Shown one piece after another: positions 1 to 11,940 of a DNA stretch of 64,000 nt. Position 1 is the stretch's first letter. Each line of letters begins with the position of its first letter. The translations under genes were made by a program, and so were the position numbers. The notes under the pieces are model-generated. The model saw nothing but the letters and a program-made list of their open reading frames with translations. It was not told the DNA's origin and searched no databases. The DNA is from Crocodylus rhombifer (lineage: Eukaryota > Chordata > Crocodylia > Crocodylidae), in the NCBI GenBank assembly GCA_038503035.1, contig JAVSML010001008.1, forward strand, positions 315,164 to 379,163, read 5' to 3'.

Positions 1-620
1 CCTGTGACTTTGCCCAACCACTGCTTACAGTGGAGAAGCCCCAGCTGCCTTGTGCAGCTACTAACACCTACTGGTCTCTGCCTCCTGCAGGGATGCAGGC
101 TTGCACTGCCTCATGCCACCATGGAGTCCTTTCAGCTCTGCTTTGGCTCCATGCATCAATCTATACATCATGGTACCCCTGCCGCTCGCAGGGTCAGGAA
201 CCCGGGCTGCCTTATGCAGTCCCAGAGTCCTGTCAGGTCTCCACCCCTGTGCACTGACCCATGCACTGAGGGCTCCTGCCTTGTGCAGGATTGGGGACCC
301 GTGCTGCCTTGTGCAGCCACTGAGGTCCCATCCACTGTCTGGACCCTCCCCAGCCCTATGCACCAACCTGTGTACCAAGGGCTTCTCCTTGTACAAGGCT
401 GGGAACCCATGCACAGCCGCCACGGCCTTTTCAGCTCCACCAGTCCTCTGCACTGACCTGTGCACTGAGGGCTCCTGCCTCGTGCAGGGTTGGGGACCCA
501 CGCTGCCTAATGCAGTCACAGCATCCGTTCAGCTCACCAAACCCCATGCACTGCTCTGTGCACCACAGGGGCTGGGCTCCTACCTCATGGAGGACTGAGG
601 ACCCATGCTGCCTCCAGACC
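1..620. repeat. Degenerate ~100-bp tandem repeat (VNTR-like)
   Basis: About six diverged units, each with a GGGCTCCTGCCT-like start, a TGTGCAGG.TTGGGGACCC core, TGCCTTGTGCAGCCAC, then TTCAGCTC and CACTGACCTGTGCACTGAG. Unit starts fall near 72, 172, 270, 379, 469 and 574, giving spacings of 90-109 bases. The overlapping open frames on both strands are a by-product of the repetition, not genes. A related block lies at 17806-18180. Host element type is unknown. Confidence 0.75.
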
Positions 621-2039
621 TTCTGTGCACCATCCTGTACACCATTGCCATGCTACTCCCATGGCAGCTGAGATGTGGCCACCCACTGTTTCTCCTTCCC
701 CAGAAGCATCTTCAGGGTGCTTCTGGGGCAATGGCTCCACCCCATTGATCAGCTTGTCTTGGTTGTCCCTTGTCAAATCTGCCCGTGTGCTTGGCATGTT
801 GGCTTTTATTCCCTCTGGAGGCTTTGCCCCAGATTGGGAATGGACTAATGAGGAAGCCAGAGAGCTTAGTTTCCTCTCAGATCCCTTCTTTCACTTTGCC
901 CCTGGGTCAGGGCGGGGATACCTTCCCCTGATTGGTGGGGAAGGCGAAACTGCCTCCATCAATGGAGTCCAAGCCCTTTGGGCTCAAGCTAACAATCTGG
1001 GCTCCTGGTGAGCTCAGCATCCAGCCTGCCACATTATATCTTATTTCCACATCATTGCTATTTTAACTTATACATATCATATATTTTTATGTGTAGGATT
1101 ACTGTGCTTCATTCAACACTTTCCATTTTTATGCCTCTTCTCCAAGCTCTATAGGATGTCTGTGTTTCTTTAATTCACTTTGACATTGAGAATTCTCAAT
1201 TGTTGGTTTAAAAGAAATGGTTTTTTTTCATGTTTAAAATCAAAATTAGACAGCTGTGGACAGTTCTTGCAAAATGTTCCTAATAAAATGCTTAGCATCT
1301 CATTTATTTTCTCATCAAACATTCATTTCCATTAGTGTCTTCATGGTGATAATATATTTAATTCTAACATTCCAGTTACTGATGCTGCTTTTTTCTATCA
1401 ACTGGTTATAATTCTCTATGATGTCATAATTACTGTAGATTAAAATAACAACTTTTCACTTTTATAAAATATCCTAAATTTGCAAAAAGAACTATCAGCT
1501 CTGACAACTCAAGATTTGAGATGCATCAGTAGGCCCTGATCTTCAGAGGATTTTCCTTCTTAAAAATCAGGTGCCCTTTCAGGGCATGTCAGAGTTGGGA
1601 ACCCAAATCACTAATAATTTTTTTAAAATAGTTCTGTTTCCTAATTCAGAGGCTGTCTGTGTGTACACACACACACGCACACACGGTGTGTGTGCATATA
1701 TGTATATAGGCACTTGAATTGAAAGCTTTTATTGAAGACATCACTAAATGGTATGTGTGCTTCAGATTACTACAGTTCTTCTTAAAATACTATATTACTT
1801 TAAAAATAGTGTATAGTCATAGGATTAAATGATAGGCATTGTATAGCTCATGTACAAATTGGGAAAATTAAGGTTGCAACTTTAACTGTAACATTTCCTG
1901 CACTGGTAAAGTACTACAGAACTCTGAAATGCTGTCTCTGATCCAACCACTTTTTTTCTGTCTTGTTTTTTGAGGATGATGAACAGAGGTAGCAAGGAAA
2001 CTAAATTTTTGTGCTGGAATAATTATCAAGTTTAGGACA
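621..2039. other. Intronic sequence, a CA/TG-rich patch only
   Basis: The part next to the tandem repeat (621-1020) stays GC-richer and may belong to the same mobile unit. The rest is AT-rich intron. A CA/TG/TATG patch lies at 1659-1708 (TGTGTGTACACACACACACG and following). No gene is seen. Confidence 0.6.
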
Positions 2040-2640
2040 AGATATTAGGAATAATCAAAAATATAAATACAAAATGGGCTGGATTGACAGCATTGTGTAG
2101 AAGGATTTGGGAGTCTTGGTAAATCACAGACCCAATATGAGTCTACAGTGAGATGGAGCTGCACAAAAGTTTAATGCAGTTTTAGGATGTAGCAATAGAA
2201 ACATGAGGTGCAAGGTGCAGGAGGTGGTAGTGCCTCTCTACTCAGCACTGGTTAGGCCTCCTCTAGAGTACTGCATGCAGTTTTCAGCTCCATGTTTAAA
2301 CAAGGACATGGAGAAGTCAGAGATGGTCCAGACATGGGCAACAAAAATGATAAAGGACTTGGAAGGCAAGTCTTATGAGGAGAGGCTGAAAGAGGTAGGT
2401 AAGTTCAGCTTGCTTGTTTACAGCAGCAGCACATTAGCTTCCCTGGTCTTTCTGCTTTACCTGTGACAGGTTAGGGTGCTAGATCTTGTATTGTGTCAGG
2501 GTTGACTGTTTAGTTTTGCTAAGAAGACAATAGATTTGTATAGTAGGGTTTGGGTAGGGATGAGCCTTCTTCAGGCAGGCCATTGAATTAGGCGACCTGT
2601 GGAGGTCCTTTCCAGCCCTACTTCTCTTTTATTCTCTGAA
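2040..2640 (+). mobile_element. CR1 LINE 3' fragment
   Basis: The + strand reads the C-terminal end of a CR1 reverse transcriptase: VVVPLYSALVRPPLEYCMQF followed by the usual DMEKSEMVQTWATKMIKDLE region (2221-2370). A diverged segment follows, then a CR1 3' tail at about 2575-2640 with the GACCTGTGGAGGTCC and TTTCCAGCCCTA motifs. It is 5' truncated, as is normal for CR1, and broken by stops. Confidence 0.88.
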
Positions 2641-4739
2641 CGTTTTATCCTGAATTTGAATGAAAACATAAACACTCAAAAATGTTTGTAGAAATGAAAT
2701 TATACAGCATTTCATTTTGGAAATGAAAAAAAAAAAGAAACATACTTTTTTCCTATAAATAAATATGTGCTTGGAGTTACTAGAAAGCAGTTTGCTGAAA
2801 CGCTAGTGATCTTTACCAACCACTGCTGGATGTTTCAGTCTCTGTGAGTTCAGGGCTGGGAATTTCAGGCCTTCAGACTCCTAGGCCACATCAGCATTTT
2901 ATTGGGCATTTTTTCTGTGAAGTGGGGCAAATGGGTTCAAATTCTTTTAGCAGGAAAGAGAATTAAACCAGGGTCTCCCATGTCCTGTGGGCTATTTGGT
3001 AGGAGAAAGTTACCACAGGGACAAGTCTCATAAATCTAGCTATCCATGTGCAAAACCCAAGCATTTCATTTTGGATTAAGTGTGATATTCCATACGGACT
3101 GAAAGGAAAACAGTTGTTGTTTTGTTTTCATTTTCATAAGAAAAAAACTAAAGTATGTATGTTCGATGACAAGTTTTATTTATTTATTATTATTTTTAGT
3201 TTATTAGCTAAACCAAAAGCAAATAAGCAGGCATTTTCTCAGCCCTGCTCTATAGTAATTCTGGTATGAAATTTCCAAGGTTTTTTTTCCTTTTAAAAAT
3301 AAATAAGGGGAAAAAATTAAAGTTAGAGGGAAAATCCATTTTCATCTCTTCAGTGTTTTACAAGTGGTAATGTATCTACTTATTGCACCTGTGATGAAAA
3401 CGAAGCATTAATAGGCTAAGGGGTTGAGCTGGAAATAAGAGAGCAGCTGTTGGGGCTAGGTAATTTCAATACTTCTCTTTCTGGAGCTAAATTAAGTCAG
3501 AATAGATTATGTGCATGTCTGTGTCCACAGTACCTGGTCACTTTAACTATTGTGAAAGCCAAAGAGCTTTGTGATCTTTGACTGATGGGGGAATCCAAAA
3601 GGGTTCAGTTTTATAATTCCACTTTCCTCTGTAAGAGCATGTAAATATTTTCCCCCAAAAAAGCAAAGTTCAGTTCTGCTCTGATGATTTATTGTATTAA
3701 ATCTGGAAACTAAATTTAATCAATGAAGTGTGAAATAGAAGGATTTTAATCCTGCTTTAAGTGCAAATCTCAGTGCTATCGTAACGACGGAGTAGCTAAC
3801 AAACACCACTTCTATAATGCCAAATGTCACATCATCTAGAGAACATATATCATCATGTAAAACGTCCAAGTCAATTACAAAACCTGCAATTAATTTTGAA
3901 TATTCAATCCCTGCAATTATAAACAGAGTCCTTCTTTCACTACCACTAACAAAATCAACTCTGAAAAGTGGAAACAAGGTAACTGTTGGGGATAGGAGGC
4001 ATGTGCAGATCATGGGATTAATACTGACATGCCTCATCCAATTTATTTCCTCTGTTAAGTTTGGAAAATAATATGCCATACGCTGTACAGTGAGGGTTTA
4101 ATCCCATCAGTTTCCCCACTTCATAATCTTCAAGGTTAGCGAAATATTACACTATTGATTTATGATTGCCATTACAAAAGCGCTCTGTGCTATATTTTTT
4201 TATAATGTGCTATATGTTGCATTCAGCAACATGCTGTGAGTTTTAATAAATAATATTAATCCTTTCTGTGAAGCTTTTTCTGGCCTCACATTTAAAAGGC
4301 AGCTGGGAAAAATGGGAACTCTGACAGTAACTTCAGTATCAGATCAATCAGGTCTTTTTTTAATAGGCCAGGAATCCTTTTGATGTTTGTAGAAGACTTA
4401 ACTACTTATAGTTAAGTAACTCAAACAGGAGTAAAGATGTGTGTTTAGATTTTTTTCTCCCCCAGAATGTTTATTCCCCCCCCAAAAATGAGCCGTTTGA
4501 TGATAAAGCAGTAATTAAGGCACTGATAACCCTTGTGGGAGCTATGGTTACTTACAGACTGCAGCACAGCAGTATACAAAATGGTGCTCAGTTAGAAACA
4601 ATTTTATTACAGAAGTTTTCCTGGATTTTAAAATGACTGCATCAAGGAGGACAAGGTGTAAATGTGATATCTTTTATTAGACCAACTGAACAGTTGGAAA
4701 AATTGCATCGGAGGCAAACTCAGGGAATTTTATTCTCTT
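2641..4739. other. Intronic sequence without recognised repeat
   Basis: AT-rich intron. The stretch 3720-4079 is open on the - strand (119 codons) and 3817-4071 is open on the + strand (84 codons). Neither matches a family I know or has splice or promoter context. The segment 3700-4350 could be conserved non-coding DNA, which is not testable here. Confidence 0.5.
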
Positions 4740-4990
4740 CTATGTTTGCAGATTCTAGATATTAGCAAGCGGTCTCAAGCCCCTGTTGTGGTTCCTTGTC
4801 TGCCATGCGGGAGAACGAGGTTTGATTCCTGGACATGCATATAACTCCAGCCATCAAGGCCCTGAACATCCATATTCAGTCTGGTCTTTAGATGCTGTTT
4901 CAGTGGTCTAAAATGGGGTAGAGGGTCTGGGTAACCTCCACTCCTCCATACTCCTGCCTAGGTGTAGGTGTTGAAGTTCTGGGTTCTCTC
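4740..4990 (+). repeat. Interspersed repeat copy A with tRNA-like segment (SINE-like)
   Basis: 4808-4845 reads CTGCCATGCGGGAG, a short gap, then GGTTTGATTCCTGG. This resembles the anticodon-stem and T-arm region of tRNA-Gly, including an RNA polymerase III B box (GGTTYGATTCC). The 3' part (about 4848-4990) is shared with copies at 13125-13265 and 37068-37205: TTTAGAT, TCAGTGGTCTAAA.TGGGG, GGGTCTGGG.A.CCT, and CCTAGG...GTTGAAG. The tRNA-like head is not visible in the other two copies, so the link between head and body is uncertain. Confidence 0.5.
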
Positions 4991-6329
4991 AGGCATACAC
5001 CATGATCCAGAAGGATCAACAGTTACCTACTACTACTACAAATGGAAAAATATATTTGATTTCTCCCTAATAACGTTCAGACTTGGTATAGAAAGCACAT
5101 ACCATGTGAATAACAGTTTTTTGCTACCAGAGCAGTATAAATGTATTATTCTAAGTAAGGGTGACAAATGACACTCAGCACAAAATACTAAGAAAAAATA
5201 GTGCATAAGGGGAAATATTTTGTTGGCCAATATAGCTTATGGGTTGAGAGCTTATTTAGCTATAGGGGGAGATCAGAAACAACCTTTCCATGCATTGTGG
5301 CCTACAAAATTACAGCTGCTATAATTTTAGATCTACAAAGCTGAACTTCTCCCTCTAAAAAGGAATACAGGGGCAGATATCATGGGGATCCATTGTCCTG
5401 CCTCCCTCTGCGCCACCTTCTACACTGAGTCTAAAAATAAAACTTTGTAAATAGGAGTTACCTGTGGACATACCTTTGTGGCTCAGCACTAACCTGTACA
5501 AACCATTGTGACTCCCTGAAACAGAAAGCATTCCAATGTTCACATAATGCAATGCATGCACTTGGCCCCCCTCTTCGCAGGGTATTGAGCCTGTCTCTAG
5601 TGCAGGTATCTATCCCAAAAATATGCAACATGCCCATATCATTTGCATACTGGGTCAAAGATAAAAGCTAAAATAGCAAAATTAGGCAAAATTAAGATCA
5701 AGATTATCCAAATGAACCCTTGTAAAGATTCCCATTGTATCATAACATTATGATGTTACAAATCCAGCTCTGAATCTGAATATTCCAGCTTCAAGCCCTG
5801 ATCTAACATTTCTTCCACAACTGTAATAACATTTGAGGTACTATGACATCCTTTTTACCTGACACAAACTAATGAATGTGCACACACACTGTAAAATAGA
5901 ATTCTTAAACCCAAGTAGAATATTTATAGCCAAGAAAAGGAAGACGTGTCAGAGACTTCATGGAATCAGCAGACAGAGACAGCAATTTCAAGTTTTGCTG
6001 TTAATTTTATGTGAAAGATGTCAGATGCAACTGATAAATATACATGTTTCATTTGACATGGTCAGCGTAATCATTATGAAATCTTGCTCTGTCTTCATAT
6101 TTGTGACTGTCCTGTCTTGATGCTTCTCCCACCCCTCTCATGAATTAGTGACACAGCATGTTCTTCAGAGGGTCCTCCTTTCCTTTTCATTTTTTCTTGC
6201 AGGATTCTGCTTCATATGGGAACAAAAACTGAACTTATATTTCTTGTATTTCTATGGCAACTCAGAGGATTACATCTCTATTTAAAGATGTTACTTTTCA
6301 TCCAAACTTAATCTTGGCCTGTTGCTCTG
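4991..6329. other. Intronic sequence, nothing recognised
   Basis: Ordinary AT-rich intron with short chance open frames. I see no repeat family or gene with confidence. Confidence 0.5.
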
Positions 6330-6870
6330 ACATCTTTTCATGGAAGTCAAGCTCAAGGTCAACATGACTTAAAAATATCTCTTAATCCTGCCCTTATTCA
6401 AAACTTGTCCATTACCTCCTTTCTCAATTACTCCAGGCAATGCTATCTTCCTTCCTGTACTTCCAAGTCTTTAACCCCAGAGTCATCATCTACTAAGAAT
6501 TTTGCTTCTTGCATCTGGTTTATGTCTAGGTCTTGCAGATTTAGTGGGTAACATCTGTAAGATACAGCATTGTCTATCCATCTACAAAGTTAAAGTTCAT
6601 CCAGCCTGTCATCATCTCATGTCTCAATTATTGCAATCTTTTTCTTTGGCCTTGGCAAATGTGATCCTGCCTCTCATATTAATGGAGACTGCTGCTATAA
6701 AGTATATTTTCCCTGTTTGTTACCTTGACCATGTTATATCTTTCTTTGTATCTCTCCAGAGTCTTCTCCTTCTTGGTCATGTGAAATGTAAGTTTACTAT
6801 CTTCACTTTCAAAGTCCTTTAAGTCTTACACCACGCTTCTTTCATATCTCCAATCCAGTATTGAGTTGTT
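6330..6870 (+). mobile_element. Ancient LINE fossil, L3/CR1-like reverse transcriptase end
   Basis: The + strand keeps traces of the C-terminal thumb region of L3-type CR1 LINEs. They are CTTCCTGTACTTCCAAGTC (the ILPV...QV region), then CATCTCATGTCTCAATTATTGCAATC (the S-R-L-D-Y-C-N signature in decayed form), then LDHVISFFVSLQSLL and FTFKVL in place of the usual HVTP...LHWLPV...FK. The long open frame 6502-6822 lies within it but does not hold one clean domain. It is very diverged, so it is an old insertion. Confidence 0.55.
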
Positions 6871-9400
6871 TACCTTCAATACTCCAGTGATGTTAGCTTC
6901 TACTTCACATTTGTTTAATTTTTAGACAAGTAGGTTTGCATTTTCTATAATGGTACTTGAAAATGACTTGCTGTAAGTAACTGTAAAACTAATGCATAAT
7001 CCGCATTATAAATCCTCTTAAACACTCTCCTTTGCTGTGATGCATATAACATAAACTGACAAAGTGATGTGGACAGATAAACAAGTTATACAGAGTTAAA
7101 GGAGGAGAATGAAGACTTATTACACATCACCTGATCCACAATAACTGTAATGTGTCCACTCTTCTGTTGTACTTCACCATTTATTTCATTTGACATAAAC
7201 TGCACTGGTTCCATTAACTGTGGAAGAAGTTTGACATATGAAACAGTTATGCATAACAGCTGATGTGCTCCACCTTTTAACTCAGCATATTTTTTTTCTG
7301 TCAACATCCAAAGTAAAACTGTTTATATGCTGAGACCATTAGTTACCATATTGAGAGCAATGCTATATTTTTTCCTTATGCTCCTTTATCTGTCTCCGCC
7401 TGCTGTAAGCTCAGTGGTCCAAGGGCCATCTTTGTTTTGTTCAAAGTGTCTAACACATGACTTGTCACCTTGACTTATCATTACAATACAGGTTAAAACA
7501 TTCACAAAATCTAGATATTAATAACAATTGTAGCACTTTCTCAAGTGCTACAATAATGCTTTTAAAAACTGAATTAAAATTCAATCAAAAACAGACATAT
7601 CAGCATTTCCAGGTCTACCATAATAGCCAAACAGTACCATGAAAAAATGAAATAAACTTGATTTGCCTTCAGTTTTTTATCTGCTGCTCATATAAGCCCC
7701 TAATGATCTTGCAATTTGAGATTAGAGGAATATTTGTCTCAATCCCAAAAATCTTGTATCCTGCTATGCCAGACGTGCATGGCAGGGTGAGCAGTTTTTG
7801 GGATTGAGGATAAAGTTCCTCAGATCCCAAATGCATGGCTGCATAACAAGGAGTCTGGCATGGGGAACCCGGTTCTTCAAGGTGGGTAGCATTGGCATGC
7901 CTTTCAGTGGATGAGGAGCAGCTGTAGGTCTCAAAGCTGGGAGCCAGGGCTGTCTTCAAGTATAGAATGAGGAGATCCCTGGGTCCCAGTTTCCAGTGGA
8001 AGTATGTAGCTGTGGAGTGGGTAGCTTTTCAGTCCTGTTACATGTAACCTGGCACAGAATGGCATGTGTGCAGCTAGAAACTGGGAGTTTCCTGATCCCT
8101 ACCTGTATGTGTCCTAGCCGAAGCAGGGTGCATGCAACTGGGCACTAGGGGCCTGGCTTCCCATTGGCCTTTGCTATGGACCCAGAATCAGGCTGCACGT
8201 CATGGCTTAAATTATTCTGCACAGGCAGAAGCGCAGAGTTTTCCCATGCAGGAATATTTAAAGCCACACTTTGTATCCTGATGCTGCTTGCCACACATTC
8301 AGATTAGGACATGATATAAACAATCCACAAAGCTGCTCTACATTAAAAGTAGAACAGATTTCTGGCCTGCTTGACATCTTGTCACATAATAAATTCCTGA
8401 AACATGCGGAGATATGTGGCATGTTACAATGTATAGCAATATTAAAATGTTAGTTGCATTATAAATTTAACATCTGCCAGGAGCCATTGGCTAAAACTTT
8501 CAGATCAGAGATATAATAGTGGGGTGTATTTGAATTTGTCTTAGTATAACTAGATCTGGATCCTGATTGGGACTTCTGGCCATTACAGTAATAAGAATAT
8601 TTATTCTTTTTCCTACGGGGGGGGGGAAACAGGGTCTGTAAAGTCAGCTCTCTTTCTAATTACCCCAACTCTTCAGGTCAGCACATTATAAATGGTGTCA
8701 CTTATGTACTCTCTGAAGATTAGTGGAAGCAAAGATGCAAAATAAAAAACTTTGCTTGATGTTGGGATATTAAAAGTACTATTCTGACAATGAATGTCAT
8801 AAATACACTATGCTCATACACTGGATGTCATAAACATTATTTCTTCAGCAACGTGAACAATCTTCAGATCTCAGCCACTGTTTGTTTATACCTTCCAAAT
8901 TATACTTTCTGTGTTGTTAGCATTATTATGACTTCAATGACCCTTGAACTGGTAAAGCTTCAGTTTACAGCATAAGCTCTCAGTTTTGTCAGCTTTCTTT
9001 AAAAATCACCTTTAATAAATGGAGTGGGGGGTAGAGAGAACAAAGTAGGCAGAGAGATAGAAGGGGAATTAAACATTGAACTGAGCAGCCCCAAAGGAAA
9101 TGTTAAATAATCATGGATCAAAAACTTTCAACTCTGTAGCTTGATGGTGAAATATAGACATATAGACTAGCATTTTCTTTACCTTGGTGCATTTGAGGTA
9201 TTATAAAAGCAACACAGAATCAAATAGAGTAAAGCATCACTCAATAAAATTCACTTTCCTAAGGACACCAAGGTTATAAGGTGTTTCTACCACAAATTCT
9301 AACTTTATTGACATCCTTTATAAAAGCTTTTGATCAACAACTGAAATAGATTTATTGTGAGTTTGAGAGCTCTTTCTTTAGAAGTATAATAATTAGTATT
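6871..9400. other. Intronic sequence, includes a 14-bp inverted repeat
   Basis: Mostly unrecognised intron. 7738-7751 (CTCAATCCCAAAAA) and 7795-7808 are exact inverted repeats around a 43-base loop, inside a GC-richer block (7690-8260) that may be an old transposon. A G9-10 run lies near 8618. Confidence 0.5.
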
Positions 9401-9419
9401 TAGGTTTTATCAGTTTTGT

Positions 9420-10160
9420 CATCAGCCCCACCCGATCTTGGGGTGTTCATGGGATATAATGCAGATTTTCGCTTTTATCACTGTATAGATTATTATGCTG
9501 TCTTTATTATTTTTATATATGTATATTATGATTTCGGGCATGGTTTAGTCAAACAAACTAAGGTGTGAATACTTTAAGGGAAAGGTATAGGGAAAATTGG
9601 TAGTATCTCTTGCCACTTTGTTCTAGGGCAAAAATAATTGCCAATCCCAGTTGCAGTCAGAGGTAGCCATTGGTGGGATTGGCACTGGGGAAACAACCAT
9701 ACAAAAGCAAATGCGTCTAGGAGAAATGGCTCATGAGCCAGTGGAATGCCAGATGTCCCACGGAAAGAAATTTCTAGAGAAGTCTGAGACTCATGAGCAA
9801 TTAGGACGATGGTGATGCATGAGTGGATTTGGCTTAGGGATATTTTAAGGTATATCTATTAGGTGGCCGGGGTCTTTGGATCCTAGGCTTTGGGGGTGCC
9901 CAAGTCCCCAGTGGTCAGGGCTCACAGGATCAGCAGGCAGGCCTTTTCTCTGGAAACAGTAGCAGGACTCTCAGGGGTGCTAGTTTGGAGTCAGGTGAGA
10001 GGGTTAAAAAACTGACCTTATATTTTTGTTCTGTATTGAACCTTACAGTCAGCTTGTCTTGTGGTGTTCTTCTCTCCTGTATAATAAATCCTTTTATTGT
10101 TTTGCTTCTTACTACTTACCTGTGGTAAAGTGATCTCAGGGAAACTGATATCCAAGGCTA
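9420..10160 (+). repeat. Possible solo LTR
   Basis: The 3' half looks like an LTR: GC-rich U3-like sequence (9870-10000), then TTATATTTTTG, a T/C-rich stretch, and TATAATAAATCC with an AATAAA signal at about 10084. The region is followed by sequence unlike intron. No clear TG...CA ends, target duplication, primer binding site or internal coding region could be defined, so the call is tentative. Confidence 0.3.
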
Positions 10161-10444
10161 CCTACTCTACAGAAAGGGGGGCCTAAACATTCTTTCATAA
10201 CCCAAAGGTAAACCACTTAGACCTGGCAGAGATTCCTCTGCTGCTGCTGTGGGCTCTGGTGTAAGGACAATGGAGCTGAGGCTTGTGGGGATAAAGAGTG
10301 ATAACTAAGGGCAAACCTTGTCTGTTTCTTGGGACAAGCAGCAAGCCAGTGGGGAGAAACTAGGGGCTCTGAAGGTACCCCCAATCTGGTTTTGTGACAA
10401 CTGTCTTAACTCTGATTGGTCATACTATTGTTTTCCCCTATACT

Positions 10445-10925
10445 TAGGAAGATACTATACTTCTCAGGTAACATTCTTTAAAATTATTGGAAACATACAA
10501 TGTACAATGTAAAACTATGGACCACCTAGGGACGTTCTGAGAGGATGACAAGCAGTTGCCCATCACTACTTTTGGAGCACTCCCTGCTAAGAATGACCAA
10601 ACCAATTTAGATCTGTCATGTAAGCTCTTTTCTAGCACCTCATAGCCACCTGAATCAAAAGCTGCTGAAAGGTTTAGTAAGATCTGCAAGGCACAATTTC
10701 CCTTGCTGAAGATAACTAACCAAGGCCACAAGCACATTCTCTGTGCTGTATCCAAGATGAAAGCCAGACTGATTTAAGTCCAGAAAACAGACAGCATCCA
10801 TATTTTCCTGGGACTGTAGGGCAATCACTTACTCACTGACCTTTCCCAAAAATGGGAGGTTGGCAACAAGGCAATAACTAGTTTAAGAGTCAGCATCAAG
10901 TGATCCTTTTTTGATCAGGGGAAAA
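10445..10925 (-). mobile_element. LINE-2-like reverse transcriptase fossil
   Basis: Reading the - strand from 10890 downward gives NLPFLGKVSE, then QSGFHLGYSTENVLVALV, then LNLSAAFDS, then GNCLSSSQNVP. These match the order NLPFLGK - QSGFRPGYSTETAL - LLDLSAAFD - GDxLSSP typical of L2-clade reverse transcriptases. The catalytic FADD block is not seen. Several frameshifts and stops show it is dead. The insertion is opposite in strand to the gene. Confidence 0.8.
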
Positions 10926-11104
10926 ATAAATTTACATTAAATCTCAGATGAAAAACAAACTTCTGAACCGTAAGAACAGAAGGCTGATTGTTAAGCCTAC
11001 CTACATAAGGAAGTTGTTGAATCTTCTCTTTTGGGGGGTTTCAGAAAAAAGACTTAGATGAGGGGGGAAGTTTAGGAATAGTTAATCTTTTAATCTCTAT
11101 AGGA

Positions 11105-11277
11105 CAGTGCTTCCCAACCATTCTTTGCCACAACCAGATGCTGGGATTGGAGGGCGGCAGTGGCTCTGGGGCAGGGGAGCTCCTGGCATGCAGCACAGCT
11201 TGTCTTTTGTGTGTGGCACTGCTAGCATTGCCCCCACGACCCTTATTTGGGTTGTGATCTGAGGTTGGAAAGGGCTG
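11105..11277. mobile_element. hAT-type MITE with 8-bp target duplication
   Basis: The left end CAGTGCTTCCCAACCA and right end GGTTGGAAAGGGCTG form imperfect terminal inverted repeats. Flanking 8-mers are CTATAGGA (11097-11104) and CTTTAGGA (11278-11285), matching at 7 of 8 positions. Length is 173 bp with no coding capacity, so it is a non-autonomous element. Confidence 0.82.
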
Positions 11278-11898
11278 CTTTAGGAGGATGGACTAGATGA
11301 CACTTGAGCTAGGTATAGATGTTGCATCTATCCCTGGACAAGCTGCTTCTGTTTAACTTGGAACAGAAATATTCCAGGATTGGCTTGTGTACACACATCA
11401 CCATCCTAACTGGGGTTTAGTGAATGCACTGCTACTTTTCTGTCATTGATTCAGTGATGCAATCCTAGGATAACTATTCAGATGTATTTGTGATGTCCCA
11501 GGATAAACTATTAGTACTTTTAAGGATTGATCCTGGACAGTGGATTTGTAGGCTTGGTCTCTTCCAAGTTTTTGGCCACATCCATATGAGCATGGTCATT
11601 TGGTTCCTTAGGGACAACTAGAAGCAGCACACCTTGTGCCGCCACTAGTTCTCCCTGGGAATGTCTGTGCCACATACCCTCTGGTGTGCGGCAGGTTACC
11701 CCTGGTAGGGTAGGGGAGGCTGGGGGCAGCACTGAGCTGGCCCCAGCAGCCATACCTGGGGTCCTAGGGGCCTCCTGGGACTGCAGTAGCACCAATCCTG
11801 CTGCTTGGAGCCTACCCAGCAGCTAGATTGTGGCTCCAGCCAACCAGCTCTGGTTTTGAGTGGTGCACACTGTCCCCATGTATGCCTCTCTGCTTTTT

Positions 11899-11940
11899 TT
11901 GTTGTTGTTTTTTTCATGGTTTTTTGTTTTGTTTTTTTGC
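11899..11940. repeat. T/G-rich low-complexity tract
   Basis: Runs of T broken by G (TTTTTTTGTTGTTG and similar) directly upstream of the CR1 fragment. Nothing else is seen in it. Confidence 0.7.

Noticed and set aside
101..598. Protein-coding gene in the 165-codon frame
   Set aside because: Frames are open on both strands because of the ~100-bp tandem repeat; the product is repeated Cys/Pro-rich text with no domain or splice context.
4800..4850. Possible functional tRNA-Gly gene
   Set aside because: Only the 3' half resembles tRNA-Gly; no acceptor-stem pairing or intact A-box half is present, and the region continues into a repeat body.
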